Below are positions 31,961-41,295 of a stretch of DNA of 64,000 nt, piece by piece (within the stretch, counting starts at the first letter, position 1; each line of letters starts with the position of its first letter). The notes beneath the pieces were generated by a model. It was not told the DNA's origin. It saw nothing but the letters and a program-made list of their open reading frames with translations, and did no database searches. The DNA is taken from the NCBI RefSeq assembly GCF_049844995.1, contig NZ_JBNCMC010000001.1, positions 558,001 to 622,000 of the forward strand. The letters are read 5' to 3'. The position numbers and the translations under genes were made by a program. The DNA comes from Luteimicrobium sp049844995. GTDB taxonomy: Bacteria > Actinomycetota > Actinomycetes > Actinomycetales > Cellulomonadaceae.

Positions 31961-33220
31961 CTAGAGCGAGCTGAGGTCGACCGCGTCGCCCATCGCCGCG
32001 TAGCCCAGATCGTTCGGGTGGAGGTGGTCGCCGGAGTCGTAGAGGGGCAGCATGCGGTGAGGGTCCGCGGGGTCGCGCACCGCCTTGTCGAAGTCGACGT
32101 AGCCGTCGTAGTCGTGCGTGGTCCGCGTCCAGTCGTTCACGCCCTGGCGGGTCGCCTCCTCCGACGGGTCGTACGTCGACCAACCCTCGAACGGCGTGAG
32201 CGTGCCGCCGAGCACCCGGATGCCCCGGGCGTGCGCCATCGCCGCCATCGTGCTCAGCCCCGCGGTGATCTTGGCGGCGTCGAGCTGGTGCGGCTCCTGC
32301 TGGATGTCGTTGATCCCGAGCAGGATGACCACAGTGCGTACGCCCGTCTGGTCGAGCACGTCGCGCTGGAAGCGATCCACCGCCGCCGGGCCGAAGCCGT
32401 CGCCGCCGTCCAGCAGCACGCGGTTTCCGCCGATGCCGGCGTCCACCACGGCGAGCGGGTGCTTCTCGGCGTTCAGGCGCCCGGCGAGGAAGTTGGGCCA
32501 CCGATGGTCGACGTTGCCGCTCGACTGGTAGCCGTCCGTGATCGAGTCGCCGAATGCGACGACGGTTCCGCGGGCGCCCGATCCGGCGACGTCGACCCCG
32601 GTGACGAAGTGCCAGGCCTGGGTCTTCTGGGGCAGGGCGGCGGCGGACGTGGCCTCGGTCGCGTTGGTGCCGGACGTGAAGTAGGAGTCCTGCTGCGCGC
32701 TGGGGTGGAACGTCATCGGCGTCGAGTAGCCGGGGGTGTACGTCGACACGAGCAGGTCATGGTCCGCGGGGACGTCGAGCTTGACCGGGTCGCTCACCAC
32801 GCTCTCGCCGGCGGGGATGGTGATCTTCTCGGCGCCGTGGAAGCGCAGCGCCCGCATGGTGCCGGGCTGGACCTGGGCCGTGTCCGGCGTCACCGGCAGC
32901 GCCACGGTCGCCTCGTCGACGACCAGCGGTGCGGTGCCGAACACGTTGGAGAGGTGGACCCGGACCTTGTCGCCGCCCACGCTGGTGTGGACGACGTCGC
33001 GAATCGTGCAGCTCACGCATCCGTTGTCGACCTTGCCGCTCGGCGACATGCCCCAGGTCGCGACCCAGCTGCGACCGCCCGACGCGGGAGGATCGTGCGG
33101 GGTGCCGGCACCCGCAGGGGCGACGGCGGTCGCGACGAGAGCAGCCGTGGCGAGGGCGACCGGGGCGGCGAGCCTGGCGCGGCGGGGCGCGCGGGACTTC
33201 GAACGGTGGACAGCGTGCAT
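31961..33220 (-). CDS. Secreted SGNH/GDSL hydrolase
   Basis: About 419 residues with a Sec signal peptide (RRARLAAPVALATAALVATAVAPAGAG). The SGNH blocks are all visible: GDSITDG (block I, catalytic Ser), GIGGNR (block II Gly), GINDI (block III Asn) and SGDHLHPNDLGY (block V Asp-His). Relatives deacylate lipids, acetylated polysaccharides or rhamnogalacturonan; a beta-rich region of about 150 residues precedes the catalytic domain, as in many actinobacterial secreted lipases/esterases of this type. ATG 33220 follows AGGAGG. Ends before a strong terminator. The exact ester is unknown. Confidence 0.88.
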   Translation of the reverse strand: MHAVHRSKSRAPRRARLAAPVALATAALVATAVAPAGAGTPHDPPASGGRSWVATWGMSPSGKVDNGCVSCTIRDVVHTSVGGDKVRVHLSNVFGTAPLVVDEATVALPVTPDTAQVQPGTMRALRFHGAEKITIPAGESVVSDPVKLDVPADHDLLVSTYTPGYSTPMTFHPSAQQDSYFTSGTNATEATSAAALPQKTQAWHFVTGVDVAGSGARGTVVAFGDSITDGYQSSGNVDHRWPNFLAGRLNAEKHPLAVVDAGIGGNRVLLDGGDGFGPAAVDRFQRDVLDQTGVRTVVILLGINDIQQEPHQLDAAKITAGLSTMAAMAHARGIRVLGGTLTPFEGWSTYDPSEEATRQGVNDWTRTTHDYDGYVDFDKAVRDPADPHRMLPLYDSGDHLHPNDLGYAAMGDAVDLSSL

Positions 33221-33450
33221 TGCTGGACCTCCTGGTGAGCGTCGGTCCAGGACGCGGACCGACATGACAGCGTTGTCGGAATGGATCGTAGGCCGGAGCG
33301 CCGGCACCGGCAACGCGAGTTGCCCGTGCCTCGGCGCGCGGTCGGCGGGCGCGAGGACGACGATGGACCCGAAGAGCCGCACGACCGCCCACCGTGCCGG
33401 ACCTGCACCGACGCAGCGTCGGCCGGCCGGCCGACCGTCAGGGAGCTGCC

Positions 33451-34044
33451 ATGACCGACGTCCCCACCGCACCCGATCCGTACGCGCGTGCCGTCCAGGG
33501 AGCCGCTCGCCAGTACTGGTGGCTGCCCGTGCTCCGCGGCGTGCTCACCATCGTCTTCGGCCTCGTCGCGGTGATCTGGCCCGGCGTGACGGCGCTGGCG
33601 ATCCTCTGGGTGATCGCGATCTTCGCGATCGTCGACGGGCTCCTCGAGATCTTCGACGCGATCCGGTACCGCGCCGCCGGCGGGACGGCGCTCGGCATCA
33701 CGTTCGGTGTGCTCTCGGTGGCGTTCGGCATCGTGGCGCTCGTCTGGCCCGGCCCGACCGTGACCGTCTTCGCCGTCATCGTGGGCATCTGGGCGATCCT
33801 CGTGGGGCTCGTCGGGCTGGCCGCCAGCATCGACCTGCGCAAGGTGGTCGGCAGCGGCTGGGCCTGGGGCGCGATCACCGCGGGCCTCACCGTGGTCCTC
33901 GGCATCCTGCTCCTGATCTGGCCCAAGGGCAGCCTCGCCGCACTCGTGTGGCTCGTCGGGATCTGGGCGTTCGTCGCGGGGATCGTGCTCGTCGTCATCG
34001 GCTTCCAGGTCCGCCGGCTCGGGAAGGCGGACCTCACGGTCTGA
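33451..34044 (+). CDS. DUF308 (HdeD-like) membrane protein
   Basis: About 197 residues with six hydrophobic segments in three pairs, each pair containing a turn such as VIWPGVTALAIL, LVWPGPTVTVFAV and LIWPKGSLAALVW. This repeated [LI].WP pattern is characteristic of DUF308. The start ATG 33451 has GGGAG upstream; in-frame codons from 33394 are rejected. It is a compact paralogue of the protein at 7.9-8.8 kb, without the Pro-rich tail. Function unknown; possibly an envelope stress factor. The next two genes follow closely on the same strand. Confidence 0.88.
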   Translation: MTDVPTAPDPYARAVQGAARQYWWLPVLRGVLTIVFGLVAVIWPGVTALAILWVIAIFAIVDGLLEIFDAIRYRAAGGTALGITFGVLSVAFGIVALVWPGPTVTVFAVIVGIWAILVGLVGLAASIDLRKVVGSGWAWGAITAGLTVVLGILLLIWPKGSLAALVWLVGIWAFVAGIVLVVIGFQVRRLGKADLTV

Positions 34045-34073
34045 GCCGGGCGAACCGCGCAGGGGGATGAGCC

Positions 34074-34517
34074 ATGGCACAGACCGTCGGACACGACGCC
34101 CGCCCACCACGTCACCGCGCCGGACGACGCCCGGGCGGCTGGTCCTTCACCCGCACGACGGCGCCGCTCGGCCTGCCCGCGCTGTGCGCCTCGGGCGCGG
34201 CGATCGTCGCGCTCGGGGCGGTCCTCACCGCGACGCACGCCTGGGCCGCCTGGTACACGGCGGTCGTGTTCGGGCTGTGGTTCCTCGCGCTCCTCGCGTG
34301 GGCCGACGCGTTCCAGTCGCGCCTGCCGTGGCAGGCCTCGCTCGCCGCCGGGCTCGTGTGCCTGGCCGGCGCCACCGTGCTCCCCGGCACGACGGCGCCA
34401 CCCACCGACGCGCCGTCCCTCGCGGTCGCGGTCCTCGGGGCCGTCGGGATCGGGCTCGCGCTCGGGCCGGCCGCGGGCGCCGTCGAGCGGGGGCTCGAGC
34501 GGGTGCGCTGGAAGTAG
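34074..34517 (+). CDS. Small membrane protein of unknown function
   Basis: A 147-residue protein with four hydrophobic segments starting with LGLPALCASGAAIVALGAVL and no recognised motif. The N-terminal 35 residues are basic (Arg/His-rich). ATG 34074 has GGGGGATG nearby and lies 29 bases after the DUF308 gene, suggesting co-transcription. Codon use and the clear membrane periodicity support a real gene; the function cannot be guessed. Confidence 0.75.
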   Translation: MAQTVGHDARPPRHRAGRRPGGWSFTRTTAPLGLPALCASGAAIVALGAVLTATHAWAAWYTAVVFGLWFLALLAWADAFQSRLPWQASLAAGLVCLAGATVLPGTTAPPTDAPSLAVAVLGAVGIGLALGPAAGAVERGLERVRWK

Positions 34518-34542
34518 CCGGCCCGGCGGCTACCCTCGCCGG

Positions 34543-35577
34543 GTGGACCGTGCGACGACGCCCTCCAGCGAGCACCCGCGCGAGCGGGAGCTCACCGCGC
34601 CCGACGGCGCGTGGCTCGACCTGTGCCTGCCCGGCGGTCGGCTGGACCCGGCGGCCGTGGGCTGGTCGCGCCGCCCGCTCCACCGGGCGAACCTGCGCGG
34701 CTGGGGCCGCCGGAAGCGCTGGGAGTACTGGGGGATCGTCACCCCGGCGCACGCCGTCGGCGTGACCGTCTCCAGCCTCGACTACGCCGCCGTGCACGGC
34801 GTCTACCTCCTCGACCGTGCGACCGGTGAAGAGACCACCGTCGACGCCGTCGTGCCGCTCGCGCGCGGCGTCGCGCTGCCCGACCGGTCCGGTGGGGGAC
34901 GGGCGTCAGGCCGGGCCGGGAAACTGGTCGTCACCGTCGACGAGGAGGCCGGCGGCACCCGGCTGCGCGTCGAGCACCCGCGCGTCTGGCTCGACGTCCT
35001 GCTCGCCCGGCCCGCCGGGCACGAGTCGATGAGCGTCGTCGTGCCGTGGAGCGCCCGTCGCTTCCAGTACACCGTGAAGGACGTCGCGCGCCCCGCGACC
35101 GGGACGCTGCGGCTCGGCTCCGGGCCCGGCGCCGTCGGGCACACGCTCCCACCCGGCGAGAGCTTCGGCGTGCTCGACCACGGGCGCGGGAAGTGGCCCT
35201 ACCGGATCACCTGGAACTGGGCCGCCGGCAGCGGCGACGGGCGCGGCATCCAGCTCGGCGGACGCTGGACGGACGGCACCGGGTCCACGGAGAACGCGTT
35301 GCTGGTGGACGGCCGGATCCACAAGATCAGCGACGACCTGCGCTGGGACTACGACCCCGCCGACTGGCTCCGCCACTGGCGCATCACCGGGCCGCGCGTC
35401 GACGCGACGTTCCACCCCGAGCACGTGCGCGTCGCCCGGACCGAGCTGGGGGTCGTCGGGTCGCGCACGCACCAGTGCTTCGGCACCTTCAGCGGGCGGG
35501 CCCGGGCCGACGACGGCGCATGGGTGCCGCTCGACGGGCTCGTCGGGTGGGCCGAGGAGGCCAGGCAGCGGTGGTGA
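34543..35577 (+). CDS. DUF2804 domain-containing protein
   Basis: A 344-residue protein matching the DUF2804 family in length and pattern: an N-terminal RPLHRANLRGWGRRKRWEYWGI, a central beta-rich domain, KWPYRITWNW near residue 220 and HQCFGTFSG near the C-terminus. The family resembles lipocalin-like beta barrels (AttH/CrtC type) but no reaction is established. GTG 34543 is preceded at six bases by TACCCT (34531-34536), indicating a leaderless start. No signal peptide. It follows the small membrane protein by 25 bases. Confidence 0.88.
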   Translation: MDRATTPSSEHPRERELTAPDGAWLDLCLPGGRLDPAAVGWSRRPLHRANLRGWGRRKRWEYWGIVTPAHAVGVTVSSLDYAAVHGVYLLDRATGEETTVDAVVPLARGVALPDRSGGGRASGRAGKLVVTVDEEAGGTRLRVEHPRVWLDVLLARPAGHESMSVVVPWSARRFQYTVKDVARPATGTLRLGSGPGAVGHTLPPGESFGVLDHGRGKWPYRITWNWAAGSGDGRGIQLGGRWTDGTGSTENALLVDGRIHKISDDLRWDYDPADWLRHWRITGPRVDATFHPEHVRVARTELGVVGSRTHQCFGTFSGRARADDGAWVPLDGLVGWAEEARQRW

Positions 35578-35631
35578 GCGCCGGCCTCAGCAGTGTGGCC
35601 CGGTTCCCAGGCGGTCAGCAGATGCAGGCGG

Positions 35632-37959
35632 TCAGTAGATGACGGTGTAGTCGTGCACGTACGAGACGGCCTTCGTGAGCGGCTTGAGCTGGAGCACGCC
35701 GCGGTGGTGCGCCCGCACCTTGACCGTCACGTAGGCCCAGTGGGACGTCGAGGAGGTCGCCTTCACCGTCCCGATCCTGGTCTTGCCGATGTATACCGCG
35801 AACGATCCGCCCTTCGGGTACTTCTTCACGTGCAGGCGGACAGCGTGGCCGACCACGGCGTCGCCCGTTCGGTAGCTGCCGTATTTGTCGAATTCAGAGG
35901 TCGAGAGCTTCCCGAAGTTGGCCCCCGCACTGTCGTAGAACATCCCACCCATCACATTGCTGCAGTGGGTCCCCGACCACCGACCGACGTTCCCCACGGC
36001 GTCCTTGGCCCGGACCCTGAAGCAGATCTCCTCACCGGGAACGACCGCGCGAGAGACGCTGTGCCTCGTCGTCCAACCGTCGCGGTACACGGAGGGGTAC
36101 CACCCCAAGGATTCGACCGGGTAGAGGTCCTGGACCTGATAACGGAGGGTGCTCCGATCGTCACGGCCGGCGAAGGTGAAGGTGGTCTGCTGCCACCTGT
36201 CCGGCGTCCTGTCCCAGGCCTTCTTGTAGGCGTAGTAGCGCTGGGCGGTCGCCGCCGTCGTCATCCTGGGAGCGGTGCCGTCGGCGTAGGTGCAGTGTGA
36301 CGACGACCATGCGCTCACGTTGCCCGCCGTGTCACGGGCGCGGACGCTGAGGCAGACCCGCTGACTCGTCGTGGCCGTGACCGAGCGGCTCGTCGCGGTC
36401 GTCCGCTGCCACGATCCCGGATAGACCCAGGCGCTGTACGTGGCACTACCCCTGGGCGCCTTCTTGTAGCGGACGTCGTACGACGCGACCTTGAGGTTGT
36501 CGGTCGCGGCGTAGGTGATCTTCGCGACGGCTCGGTCCTTGACCGCACGCGTGGTGGACGCAAGCCCGCTCACCCTCGTGACGCGCGGCGCGATCTCGTC
36601 GACCCGCCCGCACACGGGTTGCGACCAGGCCGAGTAGTTGCCGGCCACGTCGTGGTTGCGAGCCTCGACGCAGACCGTATGGTGCGGGGTCGTGCGAATC
36701 TCGACCATCGAGCTCGACCTGCCCGTGACCGGGCCGGTGCGCCAGTCGCCGGGCACAGCGCCATCCGAGGTAACGCGGAAGCGGCTCTCTTGGCGGTCTG
36801 CCCCGCTGGGCGTGAACACGGTCGGCGAGGTGTCCCACGGAATTGGCCCGTAGACGGTCACGGTCGTCGCGGCCGGCGGCGCGAGCGTGAGGATCGGGAC
36901 CTCCGGTGGGTCCTGGTCGACGGCCGTCGTGGCGGGCGGCGTCGCCCAGCCGAGGTCGACGACGCGTAGTAGCCCGTCGAGGTCGCGATAGGCGAGGGTG
37001 CTGCCGGTGTCGTCGAGGTCGAGCGCGCCTGCCGCCGCGGGGCCGAAGGTCCGTTCGGTCCGGTCGCCCCCGATCTCGCGCACCGCGACGGTCGCGGCGC
37101 CGGCGGACGTCGCGGCGCGTAGCCCGACGATCGTGCGTTCGCCGACCGACAGGCGGTCGAGCGCCTGGTCCGCATCGGGGAGCTGCCAGTTCTTGTAGAC
37201 CGGGCTGCGGCGAGCATCGATGAAGAATCGCACCCCATTCGGGTCCGTCTCGACCGCCCAGGGATCGCGAACGGCAAGACCGTGCGACCCGTAGCCGGTT
37301 CCCCTCTCCACGAATGACCAGGCGTCGGTGGCGATGTCGATCCGCACGAGGCCGCCCGCATATCCGCTGGCGGCCCAGAGGGTCGAGCCGTCCACGGTCC
37401 CGCCGTTCGGGAATACCGCCGTGTAGTGGGACGTGATCGAACCTGTCGCGACATCCTCGACGTTCCATGTGCCTCCGCCGCGCCCGGTGGTGTCGGGGAC
37501 AGCAGGAAGAAGCGCGTAGAGCCCGCCCCTGCCCAGGGTCGTACCGGTCGCTACGACGCGTGAGGACCAGCCACCCTCGTGGGCGCGCCACACGAGGGTG
37601 TCGGCCTTCCCGCCCGCGTCCGCCACGAGGAGGGCATCTCCCTCGGCGCTCAGCAGGTGGCCCGTGAGAGGCGCGCCGTCGACGGTGACCGGGCTCCAGT
37701 CGATGGCCGAGCCGTCTCGGGGAAGGGCAACGATGCCGGCGGCGGTCTCGCCGTAGACGGCGTCGTCCGTGAGCCCGACGCCGCCGGTCAGGCGGACCGC
37801 CGACGACGGCGCGACGACCGCGCCCTCGGTCGGTGCGACCACCGGGTCGGCGGCGGTCGCCGTCGCGGGGACCGACACGAGCGCCGTCGTCCCTGCGAGC
37901 GCCGCTGCGAGAGCGACAGCCCACGCGCGGGAAGCCCGCTTCACCTGCACGAACGCCAT
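35632..37959 (-). CDS. Secreted protein with propeller-like N-terminus and Ig/FnIII-like repeats
   Basis: About 775 residues, not recognised as a named family. A Sec signal peptide (AWAVALAAALAGTTALVSVPATATA) is followed by about 320 residues with repeated short strands ending in D/G-rich turns, suggestive of a beta-propeller. Then come three repeats of about 95 residues with paired cysteines around C.(V/S)(E/R)AR..D.AGN.S.WS...C, resembling the FnIII-like repeats of actinobacterial surface proteins. The final 120 residues form another beta domain ending in HDYTVIY. ATG 37959 has AGGAGG. Codon use is somewhat less GC-biased than its neighbours, possibly horizontally acquired. Role likely on the cell surface. 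Confidence 0.8.
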   Translation of the reverse strand: MAFVQVKRASRAWAVALAAALAGTTALVSVPATATAADPVVAPTEGAVVAPSSAVRLTGGVGLTDDAVYGETAAGIVALPRDGSAIDWSPVTVDGAPLTGHLLSAEGDALLVADAGGKADTLVWRAHEGGWSSRVVATGTTLGRGGLYALLPAVPDTTGRGGGTWNVEDVATGSITSHYTAVFPNGGTVDGSTLWAASGYAGGLVRIDIATDAWSFVERGTGYGSHGLAVRDPWAVETDPNGVRFFIDARRSPVYKNWQLPDADQALDRLSVGERTIVGLRAATSAGAATVAVREIGGDRTERTFGPAAAGALDLDDTGSTLAYRDLDGLLRVVDLGWATPPATTAVDQDPPEVPILTLAPPAATTVTVYGPIPWDTSPTVFTPSGADRQESRFRVTSDGAVPGDWRTGPVTGRSSSMVEIRTTPHHTVCVEARNHDVAGNYSAWSQPVCGRVDEIAPRVTRVSGLASTTRAVKDRAVAKITYAATDNLKVASYDVRYKKAPRGSATYSAWVYPGSWQRTTATSRSVTATTSQRVCLSVRARDTAGNVSAWSSSHCTYADGTAPRMTTAATAQRYYAYKKAWDRTPDRWQQTTFTFAGRDDRSTLRYQVQDLYPVESLGWYPSVYRDGWTTRHSVSRAVVPGEEICFRVRAKDAVGNVGRWSGTHCSNVMGGMFYDSAGANFGKLSTSEFDKYGSYRTGDAVVGHAVRLHVKKYPKGGSFAVYIGKTRIGTVKATSSTSHWAYVTVKVRAHHRGVLQLKPLTKAVSYVHDYTVIY

Positions 37960-38079
37960 CTGGTCCTCCTGCGAACCGTTGCCTGCAGCGCACAGGCTGA
38001 GCGGACTGTATCGGAGGTGGGTGCTGGCTGAGAAGGGGTTCCGTCCGGCGGATCGTCGAACGTCCTGCATGATGCGGTC

Positions 38080-38799
38080 GTGACCGTGGAACCCGCGCCG
38101 CCGGCGCCCCGCAGCACCGACGACGACGCTCCCCTGCGGTACGACGTCGGGTGCCTCGGCGTTCTCGTGCTGCTCGACGGGGCGGTGTCCGCGAGCCACC
38201 TGGGCGATCACGTCCCGGGGTGGTTCGCCGGAGGCGTCGGTTGGCTCTGGGGCCTGTCGGTGCTCGGGCTGACGTTCTCCGTCGGCGAGCGGGCGTCCAC
38301 GGCGTGGCGGTTCGTGGCGGCGCCGGTGCTGACCGCGTTCACGCTGTTCGTGGGGCTGCGCGTCCCGGACCGTGGTGGGTGGCCCGCCGAGCTCCATGCT
38401 CTAGCGTGGGTCGCCGGCCCCGTGGCGCTGGCGTTGGTGCTCGTCCCGCCGATGCTCGCGGGCAAGCGGGCCTGGGACCGGCGCCATCCGGCTCCGACGG
38501 CGTCCCAGCGGCTCGGCCTGGCGAGCGATGCCGAACCCGCCACGGGACTGCCGCTCCGCTGGTCGACGGGCGGCCGCGCGGTCGTGCTCGACGACGTCGG
38601 CGACCGCCGGCTGCAGGTCATCAAGCTCGTCGGCGACCTCTGGGCCGATCGTGACCTGACGGTTCTCACGGAGGTTCTGCGGCGCCCCGAGCACGGCCCG
38701 ATGGTCCCGCTCGTGATCGCGACGGGCCTGTCCCGCGACGACGCGTCCGCGCTCGTCACGGCGCTGCAGGGGTGCGGGGCGGAAGCGCGCGTCCTCTGA
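38080..38799 (+). CDS. Membrane protein with ribosomal L7/L12-like C-terminal domain
   Basis: A 239-residue protein. Residues about 25-130 contain four hydrophobic segments. Residues about 165-239 resemble the C-terminal domain of ribosomal protein L7/L12: VVLDDVGDRRLQVIKLVG corresponds to the VVL..AG.KKI.VIK.VRE of L7/L12, and LSRDDASALVTALQGCGAEARVL to SKEEAE.IK..LE.AGA.VE. The GTG start follows CATGAT by six bases, a leaderless arrangement. A ribosome or translation-factor link is speculative; such fusions occur as unnamed actinobacterial proteins. There is no operon partner. Confidence 0.72.
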   Translation: MTVEPAPPAPRSTDDDAPLRYDVGCLGVLVLLDGAVSASHLGDHVPGWFAGGVGWLWGLSVLGLTFSVGERASTAWRFVAAPVLTAFTLFVGLRVPDRGGWPAELHALAWVAGPVALALVLVPPMLAGKRAWDRRHPAPTASQRLGLASDAEPATGLPLRWSTGGRAVVLDDVGDRRLQVIKLVGDLWADRDLTVLTEVLRRPEHGPMVPLVIATGLSRDDASALVTALQGCGAEARVL

Positions 38800-38817
38800 C
38801 GGCACCACTACCACGTG

Positions 38818-38904
38818 TTTGCAGAAACTTGCGGTAGACCTTCGCCGCTGACCTGGCTATGGTGGGCGACGCGTGTTGCACGTTTCTGTATGCGGCTGCA
38901 AAAC
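38818..38904 (+). promoter_or_regulatory. Maltose-type LacI/MalR operators upstream of the amylase
   Basis: TTTGCAGAAACTTGCGG (38818-38834), TTGCACGTTTCTGTATGC (38876-38893) and CTGCAAAAC (38896-38904) resemble the TTGCAG / CTTGCAA repeats known upstream of actinobacterial amylase genes. The first two share GCA..AAACTTGC / GCACGTTTCTG in opposite orientation. A regulator gene for this site is not in the window. The rest of the 222-base gap (38800-39022) holds no gene. Confidence 0.5.
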
Positions 38905-39022
38905 ACCGGTGATGTGTTCGCTCACGACCTGAGGCGGACGCGCCGCGGCCGTCGTCCTGTGCACGAGCGCACCGCCCGGCGTCGAGCGTCGGGCGGTCTG
39001 CGCACCCGACGAGAGGGAAGCG

Positions 39023-41194
39023 ATGAAGCTCCTCCGACACCGCACCACCCCCGACCATCCCCGTACCCACCGCGCCCGACGCACCACGGCCGTCGCCGCT
39101 GCGACGACGCTCCTCGCGAGCTCGCTCGTCGGCATCGCGACCACGACGGTCGCGCCGACGGCCCAGGCCACGGCGCCCGGCGCCAAGAACGTGACCGCGG
39201 TGCTCTTCCAGTGGCCCTGGACCTCGGTCGCGCGCGAGTGCACCGACAGCCTCGGCCCGGACGGCTACGGCTACGTCCAGGTCTCGCCGCCCACCGACGA
39301 GCCCCGCCTGCAGGATCAGTGGTGGACCTCCTATCAGCCGGTCAGCTACACGCTGAACGGCAAGGAGGGCACCCGGCAGCAGTTCGCCGACATGGTGAAG
39401 ACCTGCAACGACGCGGGCGTCAAGGTCATCGTCGACACGATCGTGAACCACATGTCCGGGACCGGGAGCATCGGCGCCGGCTCGGTCGGCGGCGAGACGT
39501 TCTCGAAGTACGACTACCCCGGCCTGTACAGCGACGGCGACTTCCACTCGTGCCGCCACGACATCGCCAACTGGGGCAACAAGACCGAGGTCCAGACCTG
39601 CGAGCTCGTCGGCCTGTCCGACCTCGACACGGGCAGCGACTACGTGCGCGGCAAGATCGCGGGCTACCTGAACGACCTGCTGTCCCTGGGCGTCACGGGC
39701 TTCCGGATAGACGCGGCCAAGCACGTCAACAACGCGGACCTGCAGGCCATCAAGGCCAAGCTCACCAACCCGAACGCGTACTGGGCGCAGGAGGACATCT
39801 CCGACGCCACCGTCCCGGCGTCGGACTACTACGCGACCGGCGACGTCCACGACTTCGCCTACGCGTCGCAGCTCAAGTCCCAGTTCGGGTCCGGCCAGAT
39901 CAAGAACCTGGCGTCGTTCGGTCCGTCCTGGGGGATCCTGCCGTCCGAGCACGCCAGCGTGTTCGTCTCCAACCACGACACCGAGCGCAACGGGAACTCG
40001 CTCAGCTACAAGGACGGCGCCGCCTACACCCTCGCGAACACGTTCATGCTCGCGTACCCCGACGGGTCGCCGAGCATCCAGTCCGGGTACGCGTTCACCA
40101 ACGCCGACGCCGGCCCCGCGGTCGACTCGACGGGTCACGTCAAGGACGCCGTCTGCGGTGAGAACGGCTGGCTCTGCGTGCACTCCCAGCAGCCGATCGT
40201 CGGCATGGTCGGGTTCCACAACGCGGTCGGCGACGCCGCGGTGAACAGCTGGTGGGACGACGGCGACAACCAGATCGCGTTCGGCCGCGGGAACAAGGGC
40301 TTCGTCGTGATCAACCACGAGGGCGGAGCCCTCACGCACACGTTCCGGACGTCGCTGCCCGCGGGCACGTACTGCGACGTCGTGAGCACCGACCCGAAGG
40401 CCGCCTCGTGCGACTCCTCGCACACGGTCACCGTCGGAGCGGACGGCACCTTCACGGCGACCGTCCCCGCGCAGAGCGCGCTCGCGATCGACGTCGACAG
40501 CACCACGACCGGCGGCGGCACCACCGACCCGGGCGACGGCGGCACGGACCCGGGCGACGGCGGCTCGACCACCGGCGGCGCCACGGTCTACTACTCGACC
40601 GACAAGGGCTGGCCGGCGTACGACATCCACTACCAGGTCGGCGCGGGCGCGTGGACGACCGCGCCGGGCGTCGCCATGAGCGCCGCCTGCACCGGATGGG
40701 TCTCGAAGACCATCGACCTGGGCGCGGCCACGACCCTCGCCGCGACCTTCAACAACGGCAGCGGCACGTGGGACAACAACGGTTCCAAGAACTACGCGCT
40801 CAAGGCCGGGGTCAGTGCGGTCAAGGACGGCGTCGTCACGACGACGTCCCCGTGCGCAGGCTCTCCCGGCGGTGGTGACACGGGCACCGGCACGGGCGAC
40901 GGCACCACCGCCGTCACCTTCGCCGTGACCGCGACGACCGTCTTCGGGCAGAACGTCTTCGTCGTCGGGAGCACGGCCGCTCTCGGCTCGTGGGACACGT
41001 CGAAGGCGGTCGCGCTCTCGTCGGCCTCGTACCCGGTGTGGAAGGGGATCGTCTCGCTGCCCGCCGGCACGACCGCGGAGTACAAGTACGTCCGCAAGAA
41101 CGCGGACGGGTCCGTCGCGTGGGAGTCCGGCGCCAACCGCACGACGACGCCGTCCGGCTCGTCCGTCGCGGTGAGCGACACCTGGCGCAACTGA
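39023..41194 (+). CDS. Secreted alpha-amylase, GH13 with CBM25- and CBM20-like modules
   Basis: A 723-residue starch-degrading enzyme. A Sec signal occupies about residues 20-50. The GH13 barrel has VIVDTIVNHM (region I), GFRIDAAKHV with nucleophile Asp230 (region II), WAQEDI with acid/base Glu257 (region III) and FVSNHDTERN with Asp319 (region IV). After a Gly/Thr/Asp linker (about 500-525) comes a CBM25-like module (VYYSTDKGWPAYDIHYQ to about 610), a second linker and a CBM20-like starch-binding module with VFVVGSTAALGSWDTSKA and GTTAEYKYVRK at the C-terminus. Preceded by possible MalR operators. The RBS is GAGAGGGAAG. Confidence 0.94.
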   Translation: MKLLRHRTTPDHPRTHRARRTTAVAAATTLLASSLVGIATTTVAPTAQATAPGAKNVTAVLFQWPWTSVARECTDSLGPDGYGYVQVSPPTDEPRLQDQWWTSYQPVSYTLNGKEGTRQQFADMVKTCNDAGVKVIVDTIVNHMSGTGSIGAGSVGGETFSKYDYPGLYSDGDFHSCRHDIANWGNKTEVQTCELVGLSDLDTGSDYVRGKIAGYLNDLLSLGVTGFRIDAAKHVNNADLQAIKAKLTNPNAYWAQEDISDATVPASDYYATGDVHDFAYASQLKSQFGSGQIKNLASFGPSWGILPSEHASVFVSNHDTERNGNSLSYKDGAAYTLANTFMLAYPDGSPSIQSGYAFTNADAGPAVDSTGHVKDAVCGENGWLCVHSQQPIVGMVGFHNAVGDAAVNSWWDDGDNQIAFGRGNKGFVVINHEGGALTHTFRTSLPAGTYCDVVSTDPKAASCDSSHTVTVGADGTFTATVPAQSALAIDVDSTTTGGGTTDPGDGGTDPGDGGSTTGGATVYYSTDKGWPAYDIHYQVGAGAWTTAPGVAMSAACTGWVSKTIDLGAATTLAATFNNGSGTWDNNGSKNYALKAGVSAVKDGVVTTTSPCAGSPGGGDTGTGTGDGTTAVTFAVTATTVFGQNVFVVGSTAALGSWDTSKAVALSSASYPVWKGIVSLPAGTTAEYKYVRKNADGSVAWESGANRTTTPSGSSVAVSDTWRN

Positions 41195-41295
41195 CCCGTC
41201 AGGGCCTGCCCGGCGTCGTCGGGCACGAGCGTGCGGTGCCGGGGAGGGGACGGCGCCGCACGCTCTCACCGCGCCCCCCAGCGATCGGAGCAACG

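Noticed and set aside
33199..33212. TTCGAACGGTGGAC as a further LacI operator
   Set aside because: It is within the signal-peptide codons of the SGNH hydrolase, is only a half-match and is not near a promoter.
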